The translations under genes and the position numbers were made by a program. A stretch of DNA of 64,000 bases from contig QANY01008646.1 in NCBI GenBank assembly GCA_003255025.1, forward strand, positions 310,001 through 374,000, in the 5' to 3' direction. The notes under the pieces are model-generated. The model saw only the letters and a program-made list of their open reading frames with translations. It had not been told where the DNA came from and ran no database searches. Positions 34,701-46,210 of the stretch are shown here, piece by piece; the first letter of the stretch is position 1, and every line of letters starts with the position of its first letter. This DNA comes from Datisca glomerata (lineage: Eukaryota > Streptophyta > Magnoliopsida > Cucurbitales > Datiscaceae).

Positions 34701-37322
34701 CGTCTTATTAATAACATAAACGTTTATAATTAATATTTATGTATGTAATTATAATTTATGTCATCAATAATATGAAAAGTCAATCTAAAGGACCCCGATT
34801 ACCCAATTACGAAAAATTATTCAAATTAACTGGAAAACCTAGACAAACTTATACCTTTTATCCACTTTCAAAAGAGTAAAAAATTGTTATAATCCACCTT
34901 TAAATCACCTCAAATGAAGCCCACAAAGAACGATTCAAGAGATATCCCCCATACTGATCCAAAATCAACGAACTGATCTTTGCTAATGGAGAAGAGAAGT
35001 GTTTTTTTTTTTTGAAAGCACGTGGACAAGCAATTGTGAGAACTAAGAGATGAGACAAATGAGAAAAGTATTTTTGGTGTAAGGGAAAGTCTACGGTACT
35101 GTGATATGATATCATGACTACTTAAAATATGTTGAACAATTTGGTATCAATAATATATTTAAAGTACTTACAACCCATTTATAATATGTATCCTATTATG
35201 GACACTTCAAATATATTGTTGATAACTCATTTTCAACACATTTTGAATACTATCACGCACATGTGAGAGATACTGATGATAATACCACCCCGTAGACCTT
35301 TCCTGTTGTGTAAACCACATTGTTAAAAAGTGCTTATTAACATATTCAGCAACTAGGCAACGCAAAAAGGAATCAAGGACCCATTCATATAACACTATTT
35401 CAGTCTTCTTGTCCACCTCTGTACTGATTTGAGAGAGAATTCCAAAAAATATTGAAAAAAAAGGCCAGAACTCAAAAACAAAAGGCAAGATCCATTGGTC
35501 ATTTCCAAAAAAGTTTGAAAAGGACGTAACACTGATTGGCATGAAAGCTTCCACATTTGTCACTGAATAAAGGATATAGATCCCCTCCTCTTGCGATTTT
35601 AACAGGAGGTCAGTTTAATCGTCCGTTCTAGAATGGACAGTCACAATCACTTTGATATTTTGTCACTTTGACAGGTGAAATGATAACTTTTTAATTTCTT
35701 TTTCTTTTTCTTTACCTTGTCTTAGGGCCGTCCATTAAAAGATGTAACATATCCTCTCTTGTTGCATATAATAGGAGATCCTCTCTTGTTTCATATAATA
35801 GGATAGGACTCTAATCTCTAAATAAAACGTTTAGGTTCAAAAGCAAAGTGAATACTCATTTCACCATTGAGATTAGGGCAGCAAGTTTACGATAAAGGTA
35901 ATAAAACAGATTCAAAATAGTAACGAATAAGATAAAAGAAGAAAAAGAAAACAACATTTCTGTTAGATATGTTTAACGCTTTGTAATCGAAACAGGAAAC
36001 AAAAATAAGTTATAATCATCTTTGATTTGTTTACTAACAACTTATAATCATAAACAAACTTGTACAATTACCAATTTAATCCTAGAAAAACTTTTGTTTA
36101 CATTGTTTTGAACTTACTTTCAACTTTTAATTTATAAATAATTTAATTTAATTATCAAAACTAAATTCTATAACGTTTTTGAATTATGAAAAAAAAATTA
36201 ATGATTTTTGATAAATAATAACAAGATAACATTGAATCGTTATGAAAATTAGTGTATTACATTTATTACATCAAATATAGCACCATATATAATACATTAT
36301 CTAAATTATTAATTAAAAAAAACTAATAGATGAGAGAAACTAAACGAGGAAGCTCTGTGATGACTGTCTAAACAAGAGAAAGATAGCTAATTTATGAAGA
36401 AGAAGCTGGTCTGTGAAAAGTAGGTCAAAGACAAGAAGGAAAAGAGTTAAAAGGATGATGGTGTCCACACCTTGAAAGTGGTAAAGGGGTAAGAATTCTA
36501 CTACTCAAGTTGAAGTCATTACCATTTTTCAGTAAAGCTGTTACTGATTTTAAGTGAGGCCACAGATCCTTTACCTTTGTTGCTTCTAGTAAACACGGTT
36601 ACACAGATAATCAACGAAATCAATAGTCAATACCTTTCCCATTCTTTCCCTTTACCAATTGGTAAAGGTGTCCAGAGTCTAGCAATAAGAGCCCAACAGT
36701 TAATCTACATCCAATTTTTTTTTTAATAGTCACTTTGTTCAAACAAAACAGGAAAAGATCTTAATTTGTCTGATTAGTTAACAAAGTCTAGCTTTTCAGT
36801 TCAAAACTGGAAAACATCTTGAACCTATTAATTACCTTAGATTACCCAGTTCTGCTTTTCAGTTCAAACCCTGAAAACGTCTACAAAAAAAAAACCAATA
36901 ACAAGCTCATATTTGTAAGAAGAAATTAACTAGAAGGCTAATTCAGGAAAAAAAAAATAACTTTGAGATCTGGAAAGAAATAAACTTCCTAGAAGTTAAG
37001 AAAATACATATCCAATCATAACTATTTTCACGGTTTTACAGACAAAAAGAATAAATCTTAACAGAGCAGATGCATATTTTTCTAACAATGGCTCATCAAT
37101 AGCAATTGCATTATGAGACTAATTCTATGATCCTTTGCAGTTGAACACAGCCCAACAAACGCAAGGGATTCGCCAGAAGAACAATAACCTCCGAGTAAAT
37201 GGTCATATAGCTCCAATATCACAAGAAATGGAGAAAACCATAGCTTCTGGCATATTACTGACACAAATATACAAATATATGCTAACCTTGTCAAGGAGGA
37301 TGATCCAGCTTGAAGTTGCCGA
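31706..37322. other. AT-rich intergenic region, no supported gene
   Basis: 5.6 kb without a reading frame that I recognise. The longest frames (119 codons at 31643-32002 minus, 118 codons at 35207-35563 minus) show no known motif, no signs of splicing and no codon bias that I can argue for. Notable contents are the G-box cluster at 33636-33747, a gggacgggac stretch at 34032 like hAT subterminal DNA, and three loosely repeated cttttcagttcaaa/ctggaaaa blocks between 36730 and 36885. The last 200-300 bp probably contain the 3' UTR of the DP gene. Confidence 0.5.
33636..33747. promoter_or_regulatory. cluster of four G-boxes (CACGTG)
   Basis: CACGTG occurs at 33636-33641, 33647-33652, 33669-33674 and 33742-33747. 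This palindrome binds plant bZIP and bHLH factors (ABA, light and PIF-type signalling). A TATA-like ttataaaaaaaa lies about 45 bp beyond the last copy, near 33793. No downstream gene is recognisable on either strand, so a promoter role is inference. Confidence 0.5.
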
Positions 37323-40300
37323 TCAATGCTCGTGTTTAACACGTGCTTTTAGAATTCCGGGAAGAGGTGGTGATGTTGGATTTCTAACTGGTGTGTTTGA
37401 CATTGAAGGAAGATGGACCTCTGGCTGATACATTCCTGAAATGCTAGAACCTTCCCCTATATCTGTAGTGAAATTCTGTGCTGTATCAGCCTGTGGTCTT
37501 TCACAAAATTTCATTGCCTTCAACACGTAATTGTCGTCATGGAGCTCAAAAGGGGTACTGCAAAATAAACATCAGATAAAATGAAAAAACAAAACCAGCG
37601 AACATCTAACTGTCCATGTATTGAAGGATATCATTCGTTTGAATACTAGCGTATCAAAAGAAAGTTGACAGTCATCAAACGAACTATTATAACCCAAACC
37701 ACAACTTCGGCTTTGTGAGTTCATACTATGATCATAGCATGAATAGTTTTTTGTCGCATTGTAAATAGAAGTCTCGTCATTGCATCCATTCTTCGTGACA
37801 TCGTCGGAACAAAAATGACATGTATCAATATTCAAATATTTGGTACATGAAGCCGGTGATCTGATATATAACCTTTATTTATATAGGTAGAAATTTTGTG
37901 TTATGGAGTACCAAAAAATATATTTTAAATGGCTCGTATGTTGTGAGTTGGAATAAACCATTCTTGACATAGAAAGGGAATAGCAATTTATTCCTATAGA
38001 ACAACTAGGAACAAGAGGATTGAGCCGGAAATATCTATTTCTGGAAGAAATATATGAAGGGCAGGGAATCGAAGCTTTTTTATGTTTTACCTTTTTTTCA
38101 AAAAAAATTTATCCGTACCTATTTTCAATCTTGTAGATGTAAAACACCGATCAATATGTAATTCTTATAAAATAACTAGAATCTAGAGGCAACAGTAGCG
38201 AAGAAATTTCACAAGGCCTAGTATCACTTGCTGAGGAAGGAATAAATATGTTCCCTACCTGTTGAAGTCAAAATGCACCAGCTGCATATCTTCTGATATT
38301 TCTACTTCAACGGTTGCATGAGGCCGTGTCTGCAGTTAATTTTGGTGATAACAAAATGAGATACGTGTATAGTTATGAACATCAAAAGCTTCTAATTCAG
38401 ATGACATTTAAAAGATTGAGGGTGGGACTGGAATTTGGATAATTAATAGAGAAATTCATTTGCATCAGTCTGTTCTAGACATACCGTCTTTAATTTCAAA
38501 TTAACAGAAAAATACAGCATTTCAGGTTAAAACAGAGAATACAAAAATTACTTCGTAGCCTACTCAACTTTTGTTTCACTCAACTCATATCAATATCCAA
38601 ATAGAACAATGTGCAAGGATAAAATATGATATTGGTATCTAATTTCCCATCTTTCATTTTAAAAGCTACTCGATTGCTTGAATAAGACATCTAATCTCTT
38701 CAGATAACCTATCTTCCCCCTTCTTCTTCTGCCTTTTTTATTGCCCTTTGAACCCGGATGTCATTTTCCATGCTGAGCTACCCAATTATGTTTTCATATA
38801 ATTGAATATGTTCCATTATGGTAATATTAATTGCCTCATACCTACAAGCCATGACTGAATGGGTCAATTGTTTTTTATCGATAACCGTGTGTATTAAATT
38901 TACCAAACATCAATACAGGAATATACGGTGAACATGGCATGAAATTCTTTTAAGGGAACGGGGAAATTTTTATTAATTAAAAGAAATAAAACGGAGACGG
39001 GCAAGAAAATCCAAAAAAAAAACATTAGTAATCTACATAATTAGCTTTGCAGTAAGAATCAAACAAAGGGGGGATTCCTTTAATATGTTTACTACCGTGA
39101 TCCAGCGCAACGCTAAAAATTAGCCATAGACCAAACAGACAATTCATTTTTAAACATTCATTCGAAAAGCCTCATGTTCTGCTCAAGCCAGATAGTTCAG
39201 AAGGTCAAAAACCGCCAATAACCAAAGAGACTTCCCTTTCCTACTAAAGGGGCGACTGAGAAGCTCACACAGAGGGATTAACCCCAAGGAAGATGGAAGC
39301 GTTTAGCTAACTTTGTTCCACAAAAAGGTTGGAAAGGGCAATGAAGGAACAAATGGTCCACATCTTCTCCTGCCTTAAGACACAAAATTTGCCAATGTGG
39401 CAAAAAAGCCATGCAAGGATGTCTCTTCTGCACCATATCTCAAGTATTAATCCTTTTACAGGCAAGAAACCGAACAACAGTATTAAGGAACCTTTACCTT
39501 CCAAATCATTTTAAAGGGAAAGTCATTTAGAGCAATAGAGCTAGACAGAAGTGCATCGAAGAAAGACTTGCAAGAGAAAATGCAGGAGGAATCTAAAGAC
39601 CGAATTCTTCGATGGGACGATTTGGATGGATGAGAAAAGCTTTAAATAAAGAAAGGTGAGAAGCAACTCTAATCTTTCTCTGTCATTATGACTCCAAAAG
39701 AAATCAGAGTTCCAACGATGGATGGAGAGATTGAAATTTGCTAGACTTGTGTGGCTAAGAGAGAACCGGCAAAGACAAGGAAAAGAAACTTCAAAGGAGT
39801 TTCTCCTAACCAAGGATCTTCCCAAAATCTAACCAGAGACGCATTACTAACAACTAGCTTGCAACAGGATAAGAAGCAACAATTACCTTAGTGATAAACT
39901 CGCATGGGCTTCACTAAGAACCTCAAATAACCTTAACACGTCTCTGAAAATTGCAACATCTACAAACTGGAGATAAGTATCCGAGAGACTCTAGAAACAC
40001 CATCTTAAAGTCCTTAATCAAAAACCCCCTCAACAACCACAAGCGCCTGCCACCAGAACCCGGATAGAGGGTCGCCTTTTTTGACACCCCCTCGAAGCTC
40101 TGAATTTACGTCTAGGCTTTACCATAAATGATCAATGAAAATTTCGACAAAATAAAGACAACCATTAATCCATCCCCACCATCTCGACCCAATTCCCAAA
40201 GCCTTTGCTTTCTGAAAAGCACTTTAAACATTATGTCCTCATTTTTCTTGTAAAACTATAGTTTACTTCTCATTAGCAATCAAGGTACTGTAGAAAATTT

Positions 40301-43300
40301 TTGTGCCTTTAATCATAGCCATTGCAAGCATAAAGAGTTTTAGAAACTAGAATTTCTTGACTTAGGAAATCACTAAGGGAATCGTACTTCCTTATGCTTC
40401 CTTTGATACTTATATTGAAATCACTCGTAAATTCTTTTATATATTTGACAATATACCAATGCAGATAATTTGTTTAATAGCTATAAGTCAATGGAAAGTC
40501 AATGCAAGACAATGATCTGCTGGAAGCAATTACTGAAATTCATCCTAAAGACACTAGATATCTTTGTCTTTTATCAATAGTGATAGGCTGGCTGGCTGTA
40601 TAAACTAATTTTGTCTTTTCTTGGAGCTCGGCTAGGATTTATAACACTTCTTGTTTCTTATAGAAATAGACATTACATATCTTCAGCATTTACTAACAGC
40701 TATAACATGGCATGAACTTAATCATGCAAGGAAAATAATAGTAACAGATGCACAAAACCCCTTGTGGCACACTTCAGATAGGATTGCAGTTTTAATTTAT
40801 CTCTAAACTATGGAAAGAACCATCATATAGTGAAAGCAATAAGATGAAAATTACCTGCACCAAGATAAAAGGTAATGAGACACCACCACTGGGAGCATTT
40901 CCGGAGCTGTATAACTGTTCGTTTCGCTGTATCAGGTTCTGAAGACCTACGTACTTGATAGCCAGAGACAAAAATAGCAGCTTAAGTCCTTAAGGAAAGG
41001 AAAAGGAGCAAAAGAAAGAGTATATATCAAAAACTAATTTGTTTATGGATAAACAGAAAGGATTAATGAGAAACAGCCTGAGGTAAAAGCAACAGAAATT
41101 TAACATGAAAATTTTCAAACAAGAAACGGACAAAAAATATCTATTCATACTTGTTCCTCCAGCTCTTGCAAATATGCAGTTTTCTTCTCAATTCTATTTC
41201 TGAGCCCAAGACGCTCTGTCTGCATCAATAAAATAGATGTATAATCTCAATGTAATCACAGCATTTAAAGTTATCTAAGCTCATGAGAATATTGGAAACT
41301 ATTGATCACTTGATGGACCTTAAGCTCTTCAATATCATTCAGACTTGTACGAGGCAGACCCTTCCATTGTATCTCCTTTTTATCCTTTGATATGATGTCC
41401 ATTGCCATGAGTACATTAAGGGCGTCATAGACCCTTCGTCGGATGTTTTTCTCGTCATATTGTTGCTGCCAAGTCAAATTCTGAGAGTGATTCCTTTTCA
41501 TTTTACCATAAAATCGTGAAAAATATGTTCATGTGCATTCGCACTGCGTGTGTAAACACATGCAGATCTAGAAATGGCATACGTAAACTAGTACCAAGCA
41601 AAAACAGTGTGTCAGTGCTGTGTGTGTACTGTGTACTAGTATGCATATGAGGGTGCACTTTCCTGCTATATCAAACCTGATCGGGGGAAGCAAGACCATT
41701 GCTAGGTTCAGAAAACTCCGCTACAAGTTCATCTGCAACCTGTAATACTTTAAACTCTCAGAAACAAAACTGATGTGAGAATAATTGGTCCTGAAGAAGA
41801 GAAAATAGAAACTAGAAGCCATGGAAAAACACAAATGAATAACAGAAACATGTGATCCCTGACTTTTTCTGGAATACAGGGTAGGTATTGCTTGTGTTTC
41901 TAGCATAATTTTGGTCACCCGCTTGAACTTCCTTGAATCTTGATCAACAGGGTAGGTATTGCTTGTGTTTCTAGCATAATTTTGATCCCTCGCATGAGGT
42001 TCCTTGAATCTTGATCATTCGCTTAACATCCAATGGATACCCCTCATGGACAATAATATTAGTTCCACTTTTGGAAACTTGAGGTTCATAAGCATTTGTG
42101 CAGAAACTCGAGGACAACTCGCATTCAGTTCCATAAGGAAGCTACTAGTCTCGCATATGTACAGTTTATATATTTAGTCTTTTGTTTTAGAGTCTAGGCA
42201 GATCCTGAATTTTGAGAGTTCTCCGAGAAACTTAAATCCTTGACATTTTCCCTGTAAATAATTATCCTGGACTTTCTAAGAGTCTTAGTAGTTCTGCTTT
42301 AAGTTACTAGGCTCAGTGTCTATGAGGTAATTTCTGAATATGATCTCCTAATTATTAAGGAAATACAATCTTAAATTTTTTAGCCCCATCAGCTATTAGT
42401 TTTCTTTTACATCCTTCTTCTTAGTGCTCTTTTATTGTCCGTTATCAATTTACACAACCTTCAACATGCTTGATGCTCTTTTGTTTGAGCTTTTATTTTA
42501 CCGTGTCAAAGTTTAATTGAAAACTGATTATCATACATGCTAGGCTAGTCTTCCAGAGGATCACAACAATAGCATAAAATATGCTATCTAGTCCAACAAA
42601 TATTGGGCAAAAAAGTAACAAATACAGACAACAGAAAGGCACAGCTGAACTTTTCATGATAATAAATTAAATTACATTTGAATGGACAGCTTACTATCCT
42701 TATAGATTGAAGGATCACAGACAGAAAGAAACTTAAGGCAAGCAACAAGCTACACCAATCAGGCAACTGATCTTAACTATTATTATGCTATCAAACATTT
42801 ACATGCTCCAAACAAAATTAGTGCTCAATGGAAAATTTGAATGGACAGCTTACTATCCTTATAGATTGAAAGTAAGCAAGAAGAAAACTATACAAAAATA
42901 TAATGCCAATGACACCAAAAGAAGACCAGTGCATGTATCCCAGTTGGTCATAAAGTGAGAGACATCATCATATTGGCATGGGGTTCAAGCCCCAAGTTGT
43001 GTAATTTCCCCCTCCCCTTGACAAAAAAAAGACATCAAAATAACGGTCTGACCTCATTATAGGTCGTTCTTCCCTTGCTCTCCACTTTCTCACAAACTGC
43101 ACACAACCGGGGAAAATCAAACACGAGTCAGGAGGAAGGATTTCTAGGCAATTATCTCGTTCATGAGGAAAGAACTATAATGTATTTACTTAGCTCGTCA
43201 GGGGGAAAAAACACGATGGAAACACAGATAATGTAACTTCTAATTTAAAAAGAGGTTATACATGCCAAAATAAGCTGTCCTCCAATTTCCAAAGAGAATG

Positions 43301-43834
43301 CAAAAACAAAAAACAGGGATTTTGACTCAACGACCTTTCATACTAAATTGGCGAAGCCCTCTTCCACTCTTATCGCCTGCAACAGCTCGTTGACCCCTCT
43401 TTTTCTTCTTGTTGCTGACTCGCAATGATTTTGAGAAATTAAGTCCAAGCCGCGTGTCATAACCAACAATGTAATGAAAATACAACCATTAGAACAAATT
43501 CAATTATTACAATATAAATTGGTCTGTTTAATAATTCAACAATTCGGTCTCCCGACCGAACCAAGATCACTGCCACATTGCGTGAACAAATATAGAAGAC
43601 TCACGAAATTGCTCCTTGCGACCCCGCATCGTCGCCATGAATATCAAGATGGTTTAATCGGAGAAATGTGTTGTCGCTGACAGGTGTGGCCATGGTTTGC
43701 TCGCTACGGCTAGAGGGAGAGCCCACGCTGCCACTCATGGACACTGACTGTCCCGAAATTGTCGTGGTACCGCGACCACCTAGAAGTTCGTCATCATCGT
43801 CCTCTCGACATGTTTGCTGGGTTCTGGTACCCAT
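37323..43834 (-). CDS. DPB: DP transcription factor (E2F dimerisation partner), 9 coding exons, 345 aa
   Basis: Exons: 43834-43605, 43414-43335, 43096-43053, 41739-41677, 41465-41319, 41219-41151, 40953-40855, 38329-38259, 37557-37323. All have GT-AG borders with matching phases and join into one open frame. DP proteins pair with E2F to bind cell-cycle promoters in the nucleus. Residues 10-76 are acidic then Ser-rich ([20 protein letters not shown]). Residues 78-85 form a basic NKKKKRGQ stretch. The winged-helix DNA-binding domain spans about 92-175 ([28 protein letters not shown]), with the RRVYD core at 149-153 and [12 protein letters not shown] after it. Residues 189-211 ([20 protein letters not shown]) form the coiled-coil dimerisation start. 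The DP-C region follows ([46 protein letters not shown]). The start is the first ATG after an in-frame TAG. Closest to Arabidopsis DPB, from memory. Confidence 0.92.
39060..40110 (-). mobile_element. LINE (non-LTR retrotransposon) 3' remnant in DP intron 7
   Basis: Same orientation as the DP gene, inside the 2.5-kb intron between exons 7 and 8. The minus strand reads pieces of the region after LINE reverse transcriptase: [20 protein letters not shown] and [13 protein letters not shown] near 39600-39800, then a zf-RVT-like segment ([17 protein letters not shown]-like cysteine, [12 protein letters not shown]) near 39340-39480. Stops and frameshifts interrupt it. No endonuclease or catalytic reverse transcriptase part is clearly seen upstream, as expected for a 5'-truncated LINE. 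Confidence 0.6.
41876..42017. repeat. 71-bp tandem duplication in DP intron 3
   Basis: Two adjacent 71-bp units (41876-41946, 41947-42017) start acagggtaggtattgcttg and end ttgaatcttgatca. They differ at a handful of positions. Non-coding. Confidence 0.9.
42676..42875. repeat. 35-bp direct repeat in DP intron 3
   Basis: The block tttgaatggacagcttacta continuing to tagattgaa occurs near 42677 and again near 42836, about 160 bp apart and nearly perfect. Confidence 0.8.
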
Positions 43835-46210
43835 ACCTTCAACCTCCCCCTCGATCTCCAACTTCTCCCTTGCTTCTATAGCCAGCTAGAGACAAAAATT
43901 GTAAGAGCACTGAACCGGGAATTTCAGTTCAGTTCGCGTTTTGGTTCCTGTTGAAAGGGGAAAATTTTGGTCGATGCGAGAGAGATTGGGATTAACGTGA
44001 AGCCAATGAGAGTGAGGAACAGTAGGATTGACACGGGGGTGGGTGAGAAGATGTGTATTTCTTTCTGCAATAAAACTTGTATGTGCACCAAGTGGACAAT
44101 TTTAAGGGGACAAATTTAATATACCTTAAATTAAATTTAAAATGTTGTATTTCAATGTGTTGAAAATTGATATATCTCATCGTATTACATGTACATAATT
44201 TATGTTATACACCAAACAATGGTATTATACGATACCATAGAAGGATTTGTATCATGATATGCATTGTCTTCATGAGTTGATATTATATGTGGACTCACAT
44301 TTGTATACTCATATAAACGAAGGTTTAATATCATAATATATCTCTCATTTGACCTAAAATCACTTTACCCCTTTAATTCTAACTCTTTCACTAATGGTGC
44401 CTGAACTTTTTATGTCCATGAAAAAACCCTTCATAACCATGAAATCGTAGTCAAGTATGTCGCGCGCAAGGTACATGTCATTTTTCTTTCAAAACTATTA
44501 TTGCCTTCAACCTCATGATTGATGTTATGTTAGAATTTGATGCCCCAAAAATCTTGGGGACCAAGCTTCTTGTTTATGAAAGATATTATGTGATATTCCA
44601 TTTTGAATGAGTTTCCCATTTTAAATAGGAAATGTAGGATTTTTCGTGAGTCTATAAAAATGAGATATTGGTAAAGGGTTGGGTAGAAGGCGTGACATGG
44701 CTCTACTCTAAAGAAATCATCTAATGGTAAGAAGGCTTTGCCTTAGGAGATAAATAGCAGTCTTAATATGTGAAGAGATTATATCTCATGAGAAGACACC
44801 TCGTGTTATTGAGAGGTTAGTCAGTGAACTTCGTTTGTGCTGAATACGATTTTCAAGCTAGCGGGTTATTCAAGTCTGATCAAAAGTAGTGACTTTTGTC
44901 TAACCTACTTATGATTTTTAACGTATGATTTATGTTTGTTGAGTTTAGATATAGGTGTAAGATTTGAGTTATATGGTTGCATTGACGTTGTGTATGTAAT
45001 GATGATGTTATAATGAGATATATGTGGACGTAGGCAATTTGGCCGAACCACATTAAAAATGTTGTTTCGTTATTGTGTTATTGACGCTTATGTCACAACA
45101 TGCTACATCCACAATTTTTCATCTCAAAACAGCTACGATTTCTTCTACATTCTTAGTAAAATGTTCATTCAAATGAGGGGACCTATAGACTATGCCCCAC
45201 CCTATCTATCCTTCAATTTATCATGTCGCTAAACCAAGGTCAATCGGTGAGATCATTTGTGGGTGAATTGTGGTCGTTTGGGGATGAAAAAATCAATGAA
45301 AATGGAGACAAAATCACAGTTGTTTTGGGAGGATAAGTTTGAGAATGTAGCTTCAATTATAAAGCTTAGGACAATGGTAATTTTAGAACAATCTGCCATG
45401 CGTCGTGCATGTGTCGGATTTTCAGGGTGAGAGGAACTTTTTTGATGGACGATGAAAACTTAGTTATCGTTAGGGATGATAATAAATTTTAGAATGATAG
45501 TGGTTTTGGGTCAAAATAGATGAGGTTCTCATCATATAAACTTATGAGTGAATATTTAAGGTAAAAATATGTTAAATTGCGAGATGTAAAAATAATCACG
45601 GCGAATGTATTGTTAAGAAGAGCATCAATCCTGCCGTAAAATTTTTGTTATGTGCTTAACTGTTGGTGTGCTCGTCGTCAAATAATGATGATTTTATTTC
45701 GGGCACTTATTTTCTTTTACGTGTGAAATTATGGAAGATTTATTTTAAGATCAAACAATTTCATCGAGGTAAGTATGATTGTATGTGTTATATCATTTAC
45801 TATAGCGAGAATATCAATGAACACGATTATTGGAATTACTTAGGATATCCTTTTTAGTTTAGTTTCTTGAATTTATCTTCTAGTTCAATATCCCTCATAT
45901 TAACTAGAATCAAAGAATTAGTAGACCTGTTCCGTCTAAAATGAGAATGAGCTAGAACTATGAACTTATAATCTAGTATCTAATAATCGAGTTGGTTCTA
46001 TGATTGTATGTTTGGATTAGTCCGAAATGACTTAATCTATGGATTATGACAATAACTGCATGGAAATTATGTTACAGATTAAAGGATTAAAGTCTTCATA
46101 TAAAAAAAAACCCGCGAGCCCGACTATTTGAGCAAGGAACGAGACGGAAAAGGGGTGCGAACTCCGAAGTGTCTGTTTGGATTCGAAAATAGCAGCTCAG
46201 AGGCTCTACA
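43835..46210. other. intergenic region between divergent DP and SMG9
   Basis: 2.4 kb that should contain both promoters and 5' UTRs. Near 43900 is a GC-richer stretch with ttcagttcgcgttttgg (TTCGCG is close to an E2F-type TTTSGCGC core, but not a full match). From 44527 a block starts TGTTAGAATTTGATGCC and holds a TATA-like ctataaaaat near 44650. It resembles a decayed copia solo LTR, though no right end is found. The rest is AT-rich without a supported gene. Confidence 0.45.

Noticed and set aside
35207..35563. 118-codon minus-strand frame rich in aromatic residues
   Set aside because: The longest frame in a gene-free region, but no family is recognised and there are no flanking exons; a chance frame is as likely.
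43601..43861. DP start at 43861 (a TTG codon)
   Set aside because: The first in-frame ATG after an upstream TAG is at 43834; the TTG start is an ORF-calling artefact.
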